A DNA stretch of 64,000 nucleotides from Zoroaster sp. YZ-2022 (lineage: Eukaryota > Echinodermata > Asteroidea > Forcipulatida > Zoroasteridae): positions 21,137,843 through 21,201,842 of the forward strand of contig CM055816.1 of the NCBI GenBank assembly GCA_029582265.1, in the 5' to 3' direction. The position numbers and the translations under genes were made by a program. The stretch's first letter is position 1, and every line of letters begins with the position of its first letter. Below the pieces are notes generated by a model. It did no database searches and had not been told where the DNA came from. It was given only the letters and a program-made list of their open reading frames with translations. Shown here one piece after another: positions 34,666 to 45,291 of the stretch.

Positions 34666-34886
34666 TTAAGAATAGTTTTATACCATCGGCCGTGCGGGTT
34701 TTTAATAATCGGAAATTTTAAATTTAGGATATTGTAATTTTAGGTATATTTTTTATTGTATTGACTGTTGTAATTATTGTTTAATTGTATTGTACGTGTA
34801 TGATGTTGCGAGTCCAATATTACAAATTCCTGTGATTGTTTTTTAATCATTGGCTAAATAAACTATTATCTTATCTTATCTTATCT

Positions 34887-35217
34887 TATCATGACCCCAT
34901 CCCCAACCACCACGACCACTCCCTCAACCACCACGACCCCTCCCCAACCACCACCACCCCTCCCCAACTACCACCCCTCCCCCAACCACCACGACCCCTC
35001 CCTCAACCACCACCCCTCCCCAACCACCACCACCCCTCCCCAACCACCACGACCCCTCCCCAACCACCACCACCCTCCCCAACCACCATCACCCCTCCCC
35101 AACCACCACCACCCCTCCCCAACCAACACGACCCCTCCCCCCACCACCACCACCCCTCCCCCAACTACCACCACCCCTCCCCCAACCACCACCACCCCTC
35201 CCCAACCACCACCACCC
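34887..35217. repeat. C-rich minisatellite, right half
   Basis: Continues the same ~17-20-bp family, with CCACCACCCCTCCCCAACCA now more frequent than the CCACGACC form. The array was split by the LINE. Confidence 0.9.
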
Positions 35218-37886
35218 CAGATTAAAAGTCAAAGCCTTTGGACTTGAAATGGCCCATTTTAGTGTCAAATAATATATGAGAGGTTTCAGCGAAGTTTTTA
35301 TGAAATAACATAAACAGTGAAAGTTCTGATCATTTAAAAAAAATTCAAAACAAGCGCAGGCATAATGAGAAAGGTTTAATGTTTTTATGTTTGTCTTGCC
35401 AGGATATAAAATCAGACACGATGTTTTTATTAATGTGGAAAATCACGGCATGTTTCATGCCGTGAACACTGAATGTCGTTTGGCACGGAAGTGGACTGGG
35501 TTATGCATGGGAGTATAACTAAATGGCCACTTACCCTGAGTCTTTCTCGCTTTAAAAAGCACCTCTCTTCTTCGTTGGAGCCTTCCCAGCCCTCTTACTT
35601 AGCGGGAATATCGTTGGAATTGCATCTGGTAGCAGCATGGCCTTATAAGCCACACCGAACTGCATACCGTTCAAAGCATTGGTGCGTTGTATACGACGCA
35701 TACTTGGGCAAGTGCTGTGGATCGCGGATCGGGAATCGCCTGAGTGTACGTCACGAATTTTATGTTAATGAGGGGATATGGGCGTGTCGAAAAGCACCCC
35801 CTAAAGTTAAAAAATAATATTTTTATGGTGTAAACGTGAGGGGGAAATTTACAAATGACAAATATATGTTCCAGTAGACATACTTTATTGTATGCAATGA
35901 AAAAAAAATCTATTTCATAGGACCTTTAAGCGGTTTTTGTTCGGTATTGTTGTGCTTGTACCGTAATTATCTCAAACAAAATAGCTGCAATAAAACTACC
36001 GAAAATAAAATTAATCATTTGTCAACGAGAGATATGAAATCAATTAATTTGAAGTCTTTTTATGACAGGCCAATTTAGTGTTTCATTAAGTGTTTCCACG
36101 CACAGTCGGCTTGTGAATAAGCTCTTACTGAGAACAGACCATTGAATTTTAAGCGGTTTTTGTTCGGTATTGTTGTGCTTGTAACGAGATATGAAATCAA
36201 TAAATTTGAAGTCTCTTTTATGACAGGCCAATTGTAGTGTTTCATTAAGTGGTCCACCAGCAGTCGGCTTGTGTTATGCATTTATTAGTATATTTTTCTT
36301 AACACCTAAAATGTTGTAGTGACTAGTTTTATGGGAAAAGAATGCAGAGTATTACGGAATTTATTTCTACTTAGAATGCGTAGGAATAGAAATGTGGATG
36401 GCCTAATCCCGGCCTCCATACTGCAACACACGCTCTTGTTATTTACCCTGTAGCAGACTATAACCCCAAACTCCATTGGATACGAGCACCTAAGTTAAAT
36501 ATCCAAGATGCATGGATATTATTCCATGAGCCAGCTGATACTTCGGTATACCATCTGGAGGGTCTAATTCATTTATATGTTTTCTGTTTTACGAAAACGT
36601 TTTGGGTTTGTGTTTCGGAACTTAAAGCTACAATTTAGGGCCAGGTTTCTTTGAGTTTATCGCATTACATTGACATCGAAACCGTGTGTATTATTGCTTT
36701 AATCCACATCGTCAACTGTCTGAAAATTCACCTTTTCCCATGCAATTTGAAAGGACAAATTTTGTCCCAGTACAATTTTGAATATGTTTATCTTTATCCG
36801 AAAACAAATACAGGGTCGCTCTATGTTTAAACTGGGACCTTTTTAATGACGTCATTAACGGAAACATAAATTATATTCAACACATGCTTAAAACGTGAAA
36901 TATATAACTCAAAGCAATTAAAATAAATTATCAATTCTGAATGTTTGGATTTGGTTATTCATCCAAAAAACATATTGTCCTGGGGCGGATCTAGGAAAGT
37001 GGAGGCGGTACATAAAAAAGGGGGCGGGGGCACACCCATATGTTCATCCTGAGGTAAAATAATACTTTTACCTCCCAATTGCATATTCCCTTTTGAATTA
37101 ATACGAAATATTTCTTTTAATTTTGGGTGAAATTAATACCCTTACATAAAAACCTCAAACAAAAAATTAACAGTTACAAAATACGGTCCTAAATAAGGGT
37201 GTTATGTTTCCAAACGCTACAATATCATCATTTAATCCTTTAATTAAAACAAGTTTATGTTATAAAACTATGAAATATGTACTCCACAAACAAAATTTAA
37301 AGAGAAAAAAATGTCCAATGACTCGTTGATGACTGCTCCGGTCGTTAGATCTTTTATTGAAATGACAAACATGTACAACGGCTGTTTGATAATAAGCCAT
37401 TTAGCTTAATTATTTACTGCGTTGAAAAGCGGAACCTTTTTTATGCTACTTCTGTTATAGCCATCATTAAACAGTCGTATGAGTGGTTTATTGAACGAGG
37501 TTAAGCTTTTTCAAATTAAACAGTGGCAATCGTTTGAAGACTAAAATTAAGCTACCGTTTCAGCAGGGCTATCATATTTGTTTTTATAACTAAACGATTG
37601 TTTGCAAGTAGAAAACATATGATAGATTTAGTCCCACCAGATAGTATACAGACAAATTAATGTTCAGCCCCTGGTTCATGGACTATATTCAAAATTTCCC
37701 GTTCCAGGGCGAGTGGGTACAGTGGGTACTGCTCGAAAGCGCTGGGGACAAGGTTGTATAATAGCGCCTACCCAAAAGATCAGAGCTTGGACAGAGAGGA
37801 GAGGCAGTGGGGATAACAATAGATAGTAGCATATTTCACATGTTAGTTGGAATCAAAATTGCAAAATAACGAATTATATTTAAAAC
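35218..37886 (+). repeat. Left part ('S') of tandem unit 0, interrupted by an insertion
   Basis: From CCAGATTAAAAGT and AATATATGAGAGGTTTCAGC, then from TTAAGCGGTTTTTGTTCGG (~35,926) to TTTAAAACA (37,887), the sequence follows 49.93-52.04 kb and 56.52-58.62 kb closely (e.g. CCATCTGGAGGGTCTAATTC, ATGACGTCATTAACGGAAAC, GCGCTGGGGACAAGG). At 37,886 homology stops exactly where inverted gypsy gag starts. Confidence 0.85.
35291..35925. mobile_element. Insertion in unit 0 with a TTAAAGG right end
   Basis: DNA absent from the sister units. Its right end reads ATAGGACC then TTTAA, i.e. TTAAAGG inverted, next to the TTAA of the S repeat (35,926-35,929). This is a second candidate T2/Kolobok-type insertion. 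The left end is not visible and some S sequence is missing there, so it is truncated. An ORF at 35,473-35,817 has no recognised domain. Confidence 0.45.
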
Positions 37887-38240
37887 AAACGCTGGAACGC
37901 ATTCCGGATATTAGTTATGAACTCCCGTACCTCTCCGACTTTTCCATCAAAGGGGGTATTTTCCATTCCGGTGCCATCACAAGTTGTGTTTGGGGCTTCG
38001 ACAGAAGCTTCACCAATAATTGTGACTTCATGTCCAGAAGTGTATCATCTTTGGTTGGTGAAGGAGTCTCCTCCGGTAGAAGAGCAGAGTAGATACGAGT
38101 ACCCCATCCATCTCGTGGAGGTTTAATAATCTTTTTCTGTGCTGGCACTACAACTTTAGCATCCCCATCAGAGTATAAGAGGCCCGGGCTGTTGGATATT
38201 GTGACTGAAGGACCGATATGCGCAGGGGACCATCTTCACT
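37884..38240 (-). pseudogene. Ty3/gypsy gag, N-terminal part, inverted relative to pol
   Basis: On the minus strand an open segment reads AQKKIIKPPRDGWGTRIYSA through MAPEWKIPPL and stops. Shifting by one base at a run of five C continues it as FDGKVGEVREF, then ITNIRNAF, a Ty3/gypsy gag N-terminal signature (PPFDG..GEV..F). The reading ends abruptly at ~37,886 at the S0 repeat. The rest of gag begins at 43,679 on the opposite strand. A tRNA primer-binding site 860 bp upstream on the same strand supports LTR-element identity. Confidence 0.7.
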
Positions 38241-39097
38241 TTATATATTATGTTTCAGTCTAGTAAGCAATCACAATATTATAAACAATGGTTCAATAGA
38301 TTGCTAAACAAAAGTGAAAATTCACCAATAACTCGTCTTACTCAGTAACAATAACTGTATAGGGTCACCAAGTATCACTTAACTCCCTGGCTATTCAATA
38401 AAATTTTAGCCCATATCAAAACATTAATTTCTGAACAATGAATATGAATGAAACACTTGTTCTTCTGTTTTAAAGTAAATGACTGATAGTTACATATACC
38501 ACATAATATAATCCACGTCAAAACTGTAGTGACCAATATAGATCGTGAACCTATTACAGCACTGCAAATTTAAACGGAAGCCAACCAGCAATCAAAAACA
38601 CCCACAATCCAGATTGGTACCCACGATCAATATGCACACTACTATAAGACAAATGAGTAAATGTTGCTAAATATTCTTGACTCTACTGTGATAGTCCTAT
38701 TATAAAACTCCGGTTTTCTGAAACTCCCCTGATGGTAAGCCGAAATAACAATGTCCTTGTAGTGAACAAGCAATAAATTTGGCTGTTCTTATAAGCCGAG
38801 GATGTTAACCGAAGATTAAATCTATCCACACCATCAATTGTCAAACCAAGTCAATTCAGAAAACTGTAGACGTTCACTGTAGACTTGCATTCACACAGAA
38901 TACATAATGAAGTCCATTGTTCACAGGCGAGGTTTACGCATCAATCGCTAACCGGAAATTGGTCAGATATGGTCATTAAAGTTCTACTCGTGTAAATGAT
39001 GAAATCCCTACGCTCTTGGAACTAGTTGATGTCTGACGAAAACCATCTCAATTTCAACAACAGCAACAGCGAAACATCATGAAACATCTGAGAAATC

Positions 39098-39115
39098 ATC
39101 CTGCCGACTACGCCA
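39098..39115 (-). promoter_or_regulatory. LTR-retrotransposon primer-binding site, tRNA-Ser type
   Basis: On the minus strand TGGCGTAGTCGGCAGGAT is complementary to the 3' end of eukaryotic tRNA-Ser (ATCCTGCCGACTACGCCA, including CCA). It follows a TTACA-AC LTR boundary and precedes the gag leader. It therefore primes minus-strand DNA synthesis in a gypsy-like element. Confidence 0.75.
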
Positions 39116-39117
39116 GT

Positions 39118-39345
39118 TGTAAGAGGGGTTTGGGTCCGGGACTCATATGTAGCGTGGGGGGGGGGGTCCAAAGCGGTGTCACTTGAAATTCAATGAGTTA
39201 TGCACACAGGTTCTTTCTGATCTCTCTGTCAAATGTAGACGATTTTATTTGTGACCTAACCCGCACAATTTATCTGATGAAAGATTGTGCAGGCGGTCAG
39301 GAATACAGAAAAATACATTAGAACCAGCAAATACAGTCATGTAAT

Positions 39346-39381
<36 letters not shown>

Positions 39382-40443
39382 AATAATAATAATAAAGATT
39401 TTTAGCGCGCACATATCCACCCTGCTGGGCGCTCAAGGCGCGGAAACAAAGAAAAAACATGAATACAAACAATATACAATGATAGCATAGGGAAAAACTA
39501 AAATTATGTACCGAGATACATGTACCTACAATGCAATTACAAATATACATCATCTTTGAAGAGTTGTGACATAAGATGAGTTTACACCAAGTTGTACAAC
39601 ATAATCCATCTTTGTGTTGCATAATTCCAGGTAAATCATTTGCCTTAAGAAAATACTGCTACTCTTTGCATCTATCAATTAAGGGTCATTAAACTTCTCC
39701 TTACAGGTGCAACAATACTAAGTGTCTCCCCTCTTAATATCAACATAAAATCTCAATAAGACTAGGCTCAGCAGCACTGGGCAAACGGGGATATGATACA
39801 CAGCATACGTCGTTGGGCCCAACTTCACTTAAACAATCTTCACACAGAAATACACACTCATTCTCCCGTTGTCCAGCAGAACGAATGCCATACATACACC
39901 CATAACAACGAAACATTAACTTATACATGTACATGTGCCATGTACCGCAACACAGAGCCTACAACGTTAACAATCACACATGTGTTGCATTCCTAAAACT
40001 TCACCCCAAATTCGTGACCCACAACAGTTTTCTAACTGTAAAAATTACACTTTTTGGCAATGATGTTCCTAAAATCAACAACATCAAAAGGATCTATGGA
40101 TATTTGCGGATACAATGAAAATAAGCATGGGTTTATATTATTGCATTATAATTATTAAAATAAAAGTTAAAAACTACGAAGAGAGTTTGGCATCCTTACC
40201 TGATGAAGATTGTGCAGGTGGTGAGGAGCGTGGGGTCAATGAACTTAAAAAGGGCGCCACCACGCATCTTCGCGGAGAAAGGATAACTTTAAGTATAACA
40301 GTTAAATAAAACAATAACTAACGTTCCTATAAAAAGAACAACTCCTCACAACCTTCCCCACCTAGCAGTCATCGTCCCTTGATGACCAGAGTAGTGTTGG
40401 AGTTCTATAAGCTCAATCAGAACCAACACCAGTTAAAGATACA
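39118..40443 (-). repeat. Putative 5' LTR of the split gypsy element
   Basis: Bounded on the minus strand by TGTATC at 40,443 and CTCTTACA at 39,118, two bases before the primer-binding site: the TG...CA rule with ~1.3 kb length. It contains a SINE tail (39,340-39,445). No second LTR was found near 48.5-48.7 kb, so the left limit rests on the TGT end and the start of A-block homology only. Confidence 0.45.
39340..39445 (-). mobile_element. SINE 3'-tail fragment with (AAC)n microsatellite
   Basis: (AAC)n then (AAT)n (39,345-39,395), then AAAGATTTTTAGCGCGCACA, TATCCACC and GCTCAAGGCGC, the same 3' end as the 9.2-kb SINE. Confidence 0.65.
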
Positions 40444-43400
40444 TCTTAAATCATCATTCAATTTAATTAAACGATCATTCAATTTCATATAATGTATCGT
40501 GCATTTTACAAAAATACTCACCAACAGCATTCAATTTCGCCTAAGCTTCCCGCGGCGTACAGTCAGTCATTCAAATTCGTTATTGGGCAAGCATTTGTGC
40601 AATGAAATTATTACTATTAAATTTGTTTTTCCATGTTTCAATTTTATAGTAGCAATTGGTTCACTTATTGGTAAGAGCCAGCCACTTTATTAATGGTCGT
40701 CGAATAATAAAGTTTCATTTCTACAATTCACTACCTTGACAAACAAAAGACAACGAAACGGCAACTCGTGATTATTACACGAGAATATCTGATGTAGTCC
40801 GAGCACGTTTGATTTAGGCGTTCGATGAAGCAGCAACTGGTTTAGATGGAAATTGATTTGACGCTGCGTTGAAATTAGCTGCTAAATTGACGAACTTGGC
40901 CTGGAAAACTGTATGTTTTTGCTTTTTAACATTTAGTTTAGTCTGATATATTATTTCTCCTGAAGACGATCAGAGCATATTATAAACTGATCGAAACAAC
41001 GAGTTGTAACCTCCAGAATTCTTTTCAGAACTAATTACTACTCAATGCATGTAGAATTTAACATGGTGTCACAGCAAACAGTCTTTATTTGTATTTTACA
41101 CGTATGTACATATGCACATGAACACGATTCAATATTAATGGATTCATTATATATGCATTTTAAATACTTTGTTTTGCAAGACGTATTTTTCATTCATTCA
41201 TTCCTTTCATTCATTTTTTCCACACAAGGGGACAATAAAATCATACTTGTAATCATATGAAACATTCAAAAATAGATTAATATAATTATGAATATGCATG
41301 AAGCTTGTACACAAGATAAGTAACACAATGTTACCGATATTAACAAAGAATCGTTACATAGTAATTGAGTTTTAGTTTTGGCCAAAAAAGGATATGGTTT
41401 CAGGTCCTACGTCGGCTTCAAAATCGATGCGGTGACGCGTTGTTTTTTTATTTTTTTTATTTTCAAATTCATTAGTTGAGCATTCTATTGTCATTTAAAC
41501 CCAACTCATCGCAAAAACAAGTACGTTCCAAATTAAAGTGTCACTAAGTTCATTAAATTCCGTCATTTCGTCTATTTTTGGTGTTGTTTTTTTATTTAAT
41601 ATTTAATACAAAGAAAATAAATTTATATAGGTATGCATTTTTGTGTTTTGATATTTAATAGTTTAATTCCTATTTGTATATTATTTTTGGCTGCTCATAA
41701 CCAAAGCAATAAACCAATAAATACAATAAAATAAAATGAAAGTGTCACTAAGTGTCATTAAATTCTCTCAGATCAAAAATGTCATCAATTGCCATTCATT
41801 TGTCACATTTTTACTTTCAATTCTGAATGTCTCATTTGCCTAACGCGTCAGTAGATTACAGGCAAAAGAAAGCAAAAGAAAGGGGAAAAATAAAGGAAAG
41901 AAAGATAAACTTTGGGAAACGGAAAAATGAGGTTGAAATATTGCAAAGGGGAATGTGTCTGTCATGCAAGATGACCCAGTAGGGATACTCAGATTCTTGT
42001 TTCGTACCAGTTGATTTTTTTATTGATTGATTGATTGATTTATTTTTATTTTTTTTTACATTGGAATAAAAATCAAGAAATTGGATAGCGATACAAAAGA
42101 AGAAGATTAAGCTTAGTGACTTTCATAACCCACATCTGAAGAAGTAATTGGAAAACTCAATGACATTTGCCAAGGTCAGGTTTGAATACCACTAAGATTA
42201 AATTGATTGCCCATATAAAACGAAAGCGATAATAATTTTTCACAAAATCCTTTGCGCATAGATAACTGTTAATTTGATTGCATCAATCGCAAAAAGATGC
42301 CGAATATCAAATTTCAGGATGACATAAATGAAGTCATGAATGCTAAAAAACGAAATAGAACTAAATAAACGCAGTTGAGTATGATATGAATAGAATAATG
42401 ATGCAAATTAATTTGAACGCAACAACAGAGAAAAAAGAAACCTTAGTTTGGTTGGAATGCTAAAACGGCGGTTTTGAAATTGGCCGGGAAACCTATACTA
42501 TCTCACTGACAAAATACGATGACTCGGACAGGTATACAGCCCACTCTTTATTGCTGTTATTGTTTCAGAGGTGGATTCAGGGTGGGAATAAAGAGAACTC
42601 GTAATTAGAGTTAATTTACTTCCATGACGATGAAAGTGGTGAATTGCACTCTTTCCACATCAATTTATCATGTTATTTGTTTCCCCCTTGTTTGGCAGTG
42701 TACCCCCGCCCCCTTAAATCGACACCCTGCACCCACCCCTGTATTACATTATTGTTTTACACCAATGAAATAATAATTACCCATTGTGTATTGTTTGTTC
42801 CTCACACACGTCTACCATGGTCACGTTCCCTATCTACAGGCGGTAGAGATACCGTTATAATTGGATCCATCACATTGTAAGGAACCTATCTTCAGTTGTA
42901 CATGTGCCTCATTCTGATTCTCATAGACTTGTGTACAGGAAAGCAAAGATGGATGCGGTTTATTAAATTAAAGGTCTATTGCACCTATATGATGGAAGGA
43001 TTCGGTTGACAAGAGATATTGTAGAATTTGAGAATGGTTAGTGATAAGACCCATCATATCAGTTATTCTGACATAGTCCTTAAAATAATCAAGCTGGCGA
43101 CCATACTTAACCTCAATGTCAATAACCTTAGTTTGCGGAACAGAGACCTGACACATACATATGTAAATCTTATGGTGTTTCACCGATCTAATTTAACAAT
43201 GTCTGATCACCTCACAGGCCTTGAATTTCGTCCACGTAGGAGCAAGGCAATTTTCATTCAAATAACTTTTCCATTACATCAAAATGGATAGTATGAGGAT
43301 AGTATAGTTGACATCAACCTCGTGCAAGTAAACTAGATATGCATGGTCAATTTGCCATGACTTTATTGTTTTTAATTTAAAGCAATCATTGTCTGCCTGG

Positions 43401-43678
43401 AAGTCGTCTTATCCATGCTTTAATACATCCTCATCACACTGAGGCCATATTTGTCTGGTAACCTGACAGCTAATCATAAATCATAAATCATAGTTTGCAA
43501 GGCACCACAATATTTAAGACAAGAGCCTCATTTTGATTTCAATAGAGAAGTGCATTAGGAAACCAAAATTGACAATTCTCGGATGAAGTTCTATTTGTCT
43601 ATGAAATGACAAGATTTTTTTCACTTGGTTTTATTTTATGTAAATAAAATGTTTTCTTGTATCAATGTGATTTGTGTT
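40444..43678 (-). repeat. 'A' half of unit 0, inverted, with an internal flip
   Basis: 40,827-43,678 is the reverse complement of about 52.04-54.91 kb: CCCACCCTGAATCC inverted, the transposon end TTGGCCGGGAAACC at 42,480-42,493, and GTGATTTGTGTT at its right limit. The piece 40,446-40,826 lies in the opposite sense, i.e. the same orientation as 54,906-55,285, joined at GGCGTTCGAT/GAAGCAGCAACTGG. So this block shows two orientation changes relative to the sister units. Confidence 0.8.
42968..43162 (-). other. Repeat-borne ORF, copy 4
   Basis: Minus-strand copy of the ~60-codon ORF, CQVSVPQTKVIDIEVKYGRQ to HHIGAIDL and stop, open throughout. The antisense frame is also open here (43,028-43,291), so the coding strand is not certain. 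Confidence 0.4.
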
Positions 43679-44421
43679 TATACTCCATACCACATGATCA
43701 GCAGGGCCCCTTTCTTCTTGACTACTTGCGCGGAGGCCCTAAAGCAGAGGTTAAAGCCCTGCTGTCAGAAGAGAAGAAGATCAAGGAGGTCCTAGATTTC
43801 CTTCTCGAATCATATGGGGACAGACTTGCGACTGGAGAACTCCAACGATTGTTTTTGGAGAGACGGCAGAAAGCATGGAGAAAGTGTCTGAGACTATGCA
43901 GTGGACATTGAAGGCGTTTTTTGAGGCTTACACGCCATGATGAAAAGCTATACTCATGTCCAGACGCCACGTTGGCGGAGCAGTTCATTGAAGGACTTGG
44001 TGACTCATATATTCGAAACACATGCCGTGATAGGTTTGAACAAGGGACTGTGAAGACATTTCGGGAACTCCGGGAATACGCCATAAAACGTGAAGGACGG
44101 GAGGAAGCCAGGGACAAATCTAAAGGCCCCTCGGACATCTTTAATTCAGCTCTCCGTCTCCGAGACGGTAATGCTCCACGTTCAGAAGATTTACTTCAAG
44201 TGTTCCGGGAGATGTCCGACCGTGTGGTTGAGGCAGTGAGACAGGTAGCAAGACCACCGCAGTCATTTGGGACAAGAGACCATTACAGCAGTCAGTCACC
44301 TCGGGCAGGCAACTGTTACAACTGTGGTACACCAGGCCATTTTGCGAGGGAATGCCCATCAAGAAGACGATCATCCCGTCAAAGATTTGAGCAATCTGAG
44401 ATTTACTACCCTACTCATTAA
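43679..44421 (+). pseudogene. Ty3/gypsy gag, central and zinc-knuckle part (degenerate)
   Basis: Starts without an initiator at the inversion breakpoint: SIPHDQQGPFLLDYLRGG, a capsid-like segment with FLERRQK, an in-frame TGA at 43,909-43,911 and frame slippage near 43,870. It resumes with ATLAEQFIEGLGDSYIRNTC (standard gypsy gag), ending in a CCHC knuckle CYNCGTPGHFAREC that binds RNA. The N-terminal part lies on the opposite strand at 37.88-38.24 kb. The frame at this breakpoint is compatible with the frame at that breakpoint. Confidence 0.85.
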
Positions 44422-44454
44422 AAGGCACCCTTCCAGGCAGCACCAGCAGGAATA

Positions 44455-45290
44455 ATGCTACGACAGGCCGACCAGCACACAACACCACAGACGTCCTTTG
44501 GTTCAACAATACCCCAGGGTCTAAATCCAGTAACAAGCCATACATCAGAAGTAGGCGTGGCTAGTACATCAGCGGGGATGAATGAAGAGTTCATATCAAA
44601 GGCAGTGGGAGAATGTTTTTCTGTAGTAGTGACATTTTGTGATATACCTGTGAGGTGTCTTTTGGATCCAGGCTCTCAAGTCACCACTGTAAGCGAGAGA
44701 TTTTTCCGTGATGTCCTGGAACCAAGAGACTTCAAACTGCAAGACATTCCAAAGCCGTTCACTCTGGTGTCAGCAAATGGAGCAGCCATCCCATACATTG
44801 GTTGTTTTGAAACGGATATATGTGTGCAGTAAACCAGGTCATCGAAGCGCGTGTGGTTCTGGTTATCCAAGAGGAACATTCTACCCTATCATCAACAGGT
44901 GGAGGAAACGTACAAGGAATCCTCAGAATGAATGTGCTACAACGATGCTGGGAAGAGTTGATGAGCTTGGAAGGTCGTTCCTTCATGACAAAGATAGACT
45001 GGCCATCCCCTGATGTTGTCTGGCAGAAGGTGCTCAAGACAGTAGAGCAAAAGATGACATTTGGAACAGAGAGTGGTGAGATTGGAAAGGCGTACCTCGG
45101 TGGAGGTTCATTGGTGATTTCAGCCCGCTAAGCTGTTGTGATTGAAGGCAGATCACTTTCAGTGCCCACCGGTGATTCATACGAGGCTGTTCTAGAACCA
45201 ATATCGATGGTGAAGGTAGATGCTGGGCGCTTTCCGGTGACCGTGTTCAACGAAATCAATGCTGAAGTTGTGATCCCCAAGTCAGCACAT
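44455..45290 (+). pseudogene. Ty3/gypsy protease and linker region (frameshifted)
   Basis: An aspartic-protease core is visible as VVVTFCDIPVRCLLDPGSQV followed by TTVSERFF; the catalytic D-S/T-G is changed to D-P-G. A downstream flap-like segment FTLVSANGAAIPYIG follows. A stop at ~44,830 is bypassed only by changing frame (VIEARVVLVIQEE), which stays open to ~45,131, then again from 45,138. Non-functional as written. Confidence 0.75.
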
Positions 45291-45291
45291 C

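Larger units (their letters stand above)
33388..34886 (+). pseudogene. 5'-truncated L2/Rex-like LINE, interrupted by a DNA transposon
   Basis: From ~33,388 a frame runs through SLEKWCESNNLILNVDKTKE, then VDCLKFLGTFIMNTLSW, AQQRLYFLRRLKSFGV, CLTSYIIVWF and HLMPSGRRMRS. This is the thumb/post-RT end of CR1/L2/Rex-type reverse transcriptases, so the endonuclease and catalytic palm are missing (typical 5' truncation). At 33,988 a 678-bp TTAA-flanked element interrupts it. The ORF resumes at ~34,670 (NSFIPSAVRVFNN, then stop), followed by a short 3' UTR and a TTATC-repeat tail ending ~34,886. Removing the insert with one TTAA copy keeps the frame. The LINE sits inside the C-rich minisatellite. Confidence 0.85.

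Noticed and set aside
33014..35247. Gly/Trp- and Pro/Thr-rich open frames over the C-rich arrays
   Set aside because: Low-complexity translations open in several frames on both strands.
35473..35817. 114-codon ORF as a transposase
   Set aside because: No catalytic or zinc-finger motif; lies in a truncated insertion.
40963..41015. Calling a hammerhead ribozyme as a feature
   Set aside because: Stem I pairing is not found and there is one extra base between the core and stem II; kept only as an observation.
43028..43291. 87-codon plus-strand ORF as a gene
   Set aside because: Antisense of the repeat-borne ORF; no domain, not open in other copies as far as seen.
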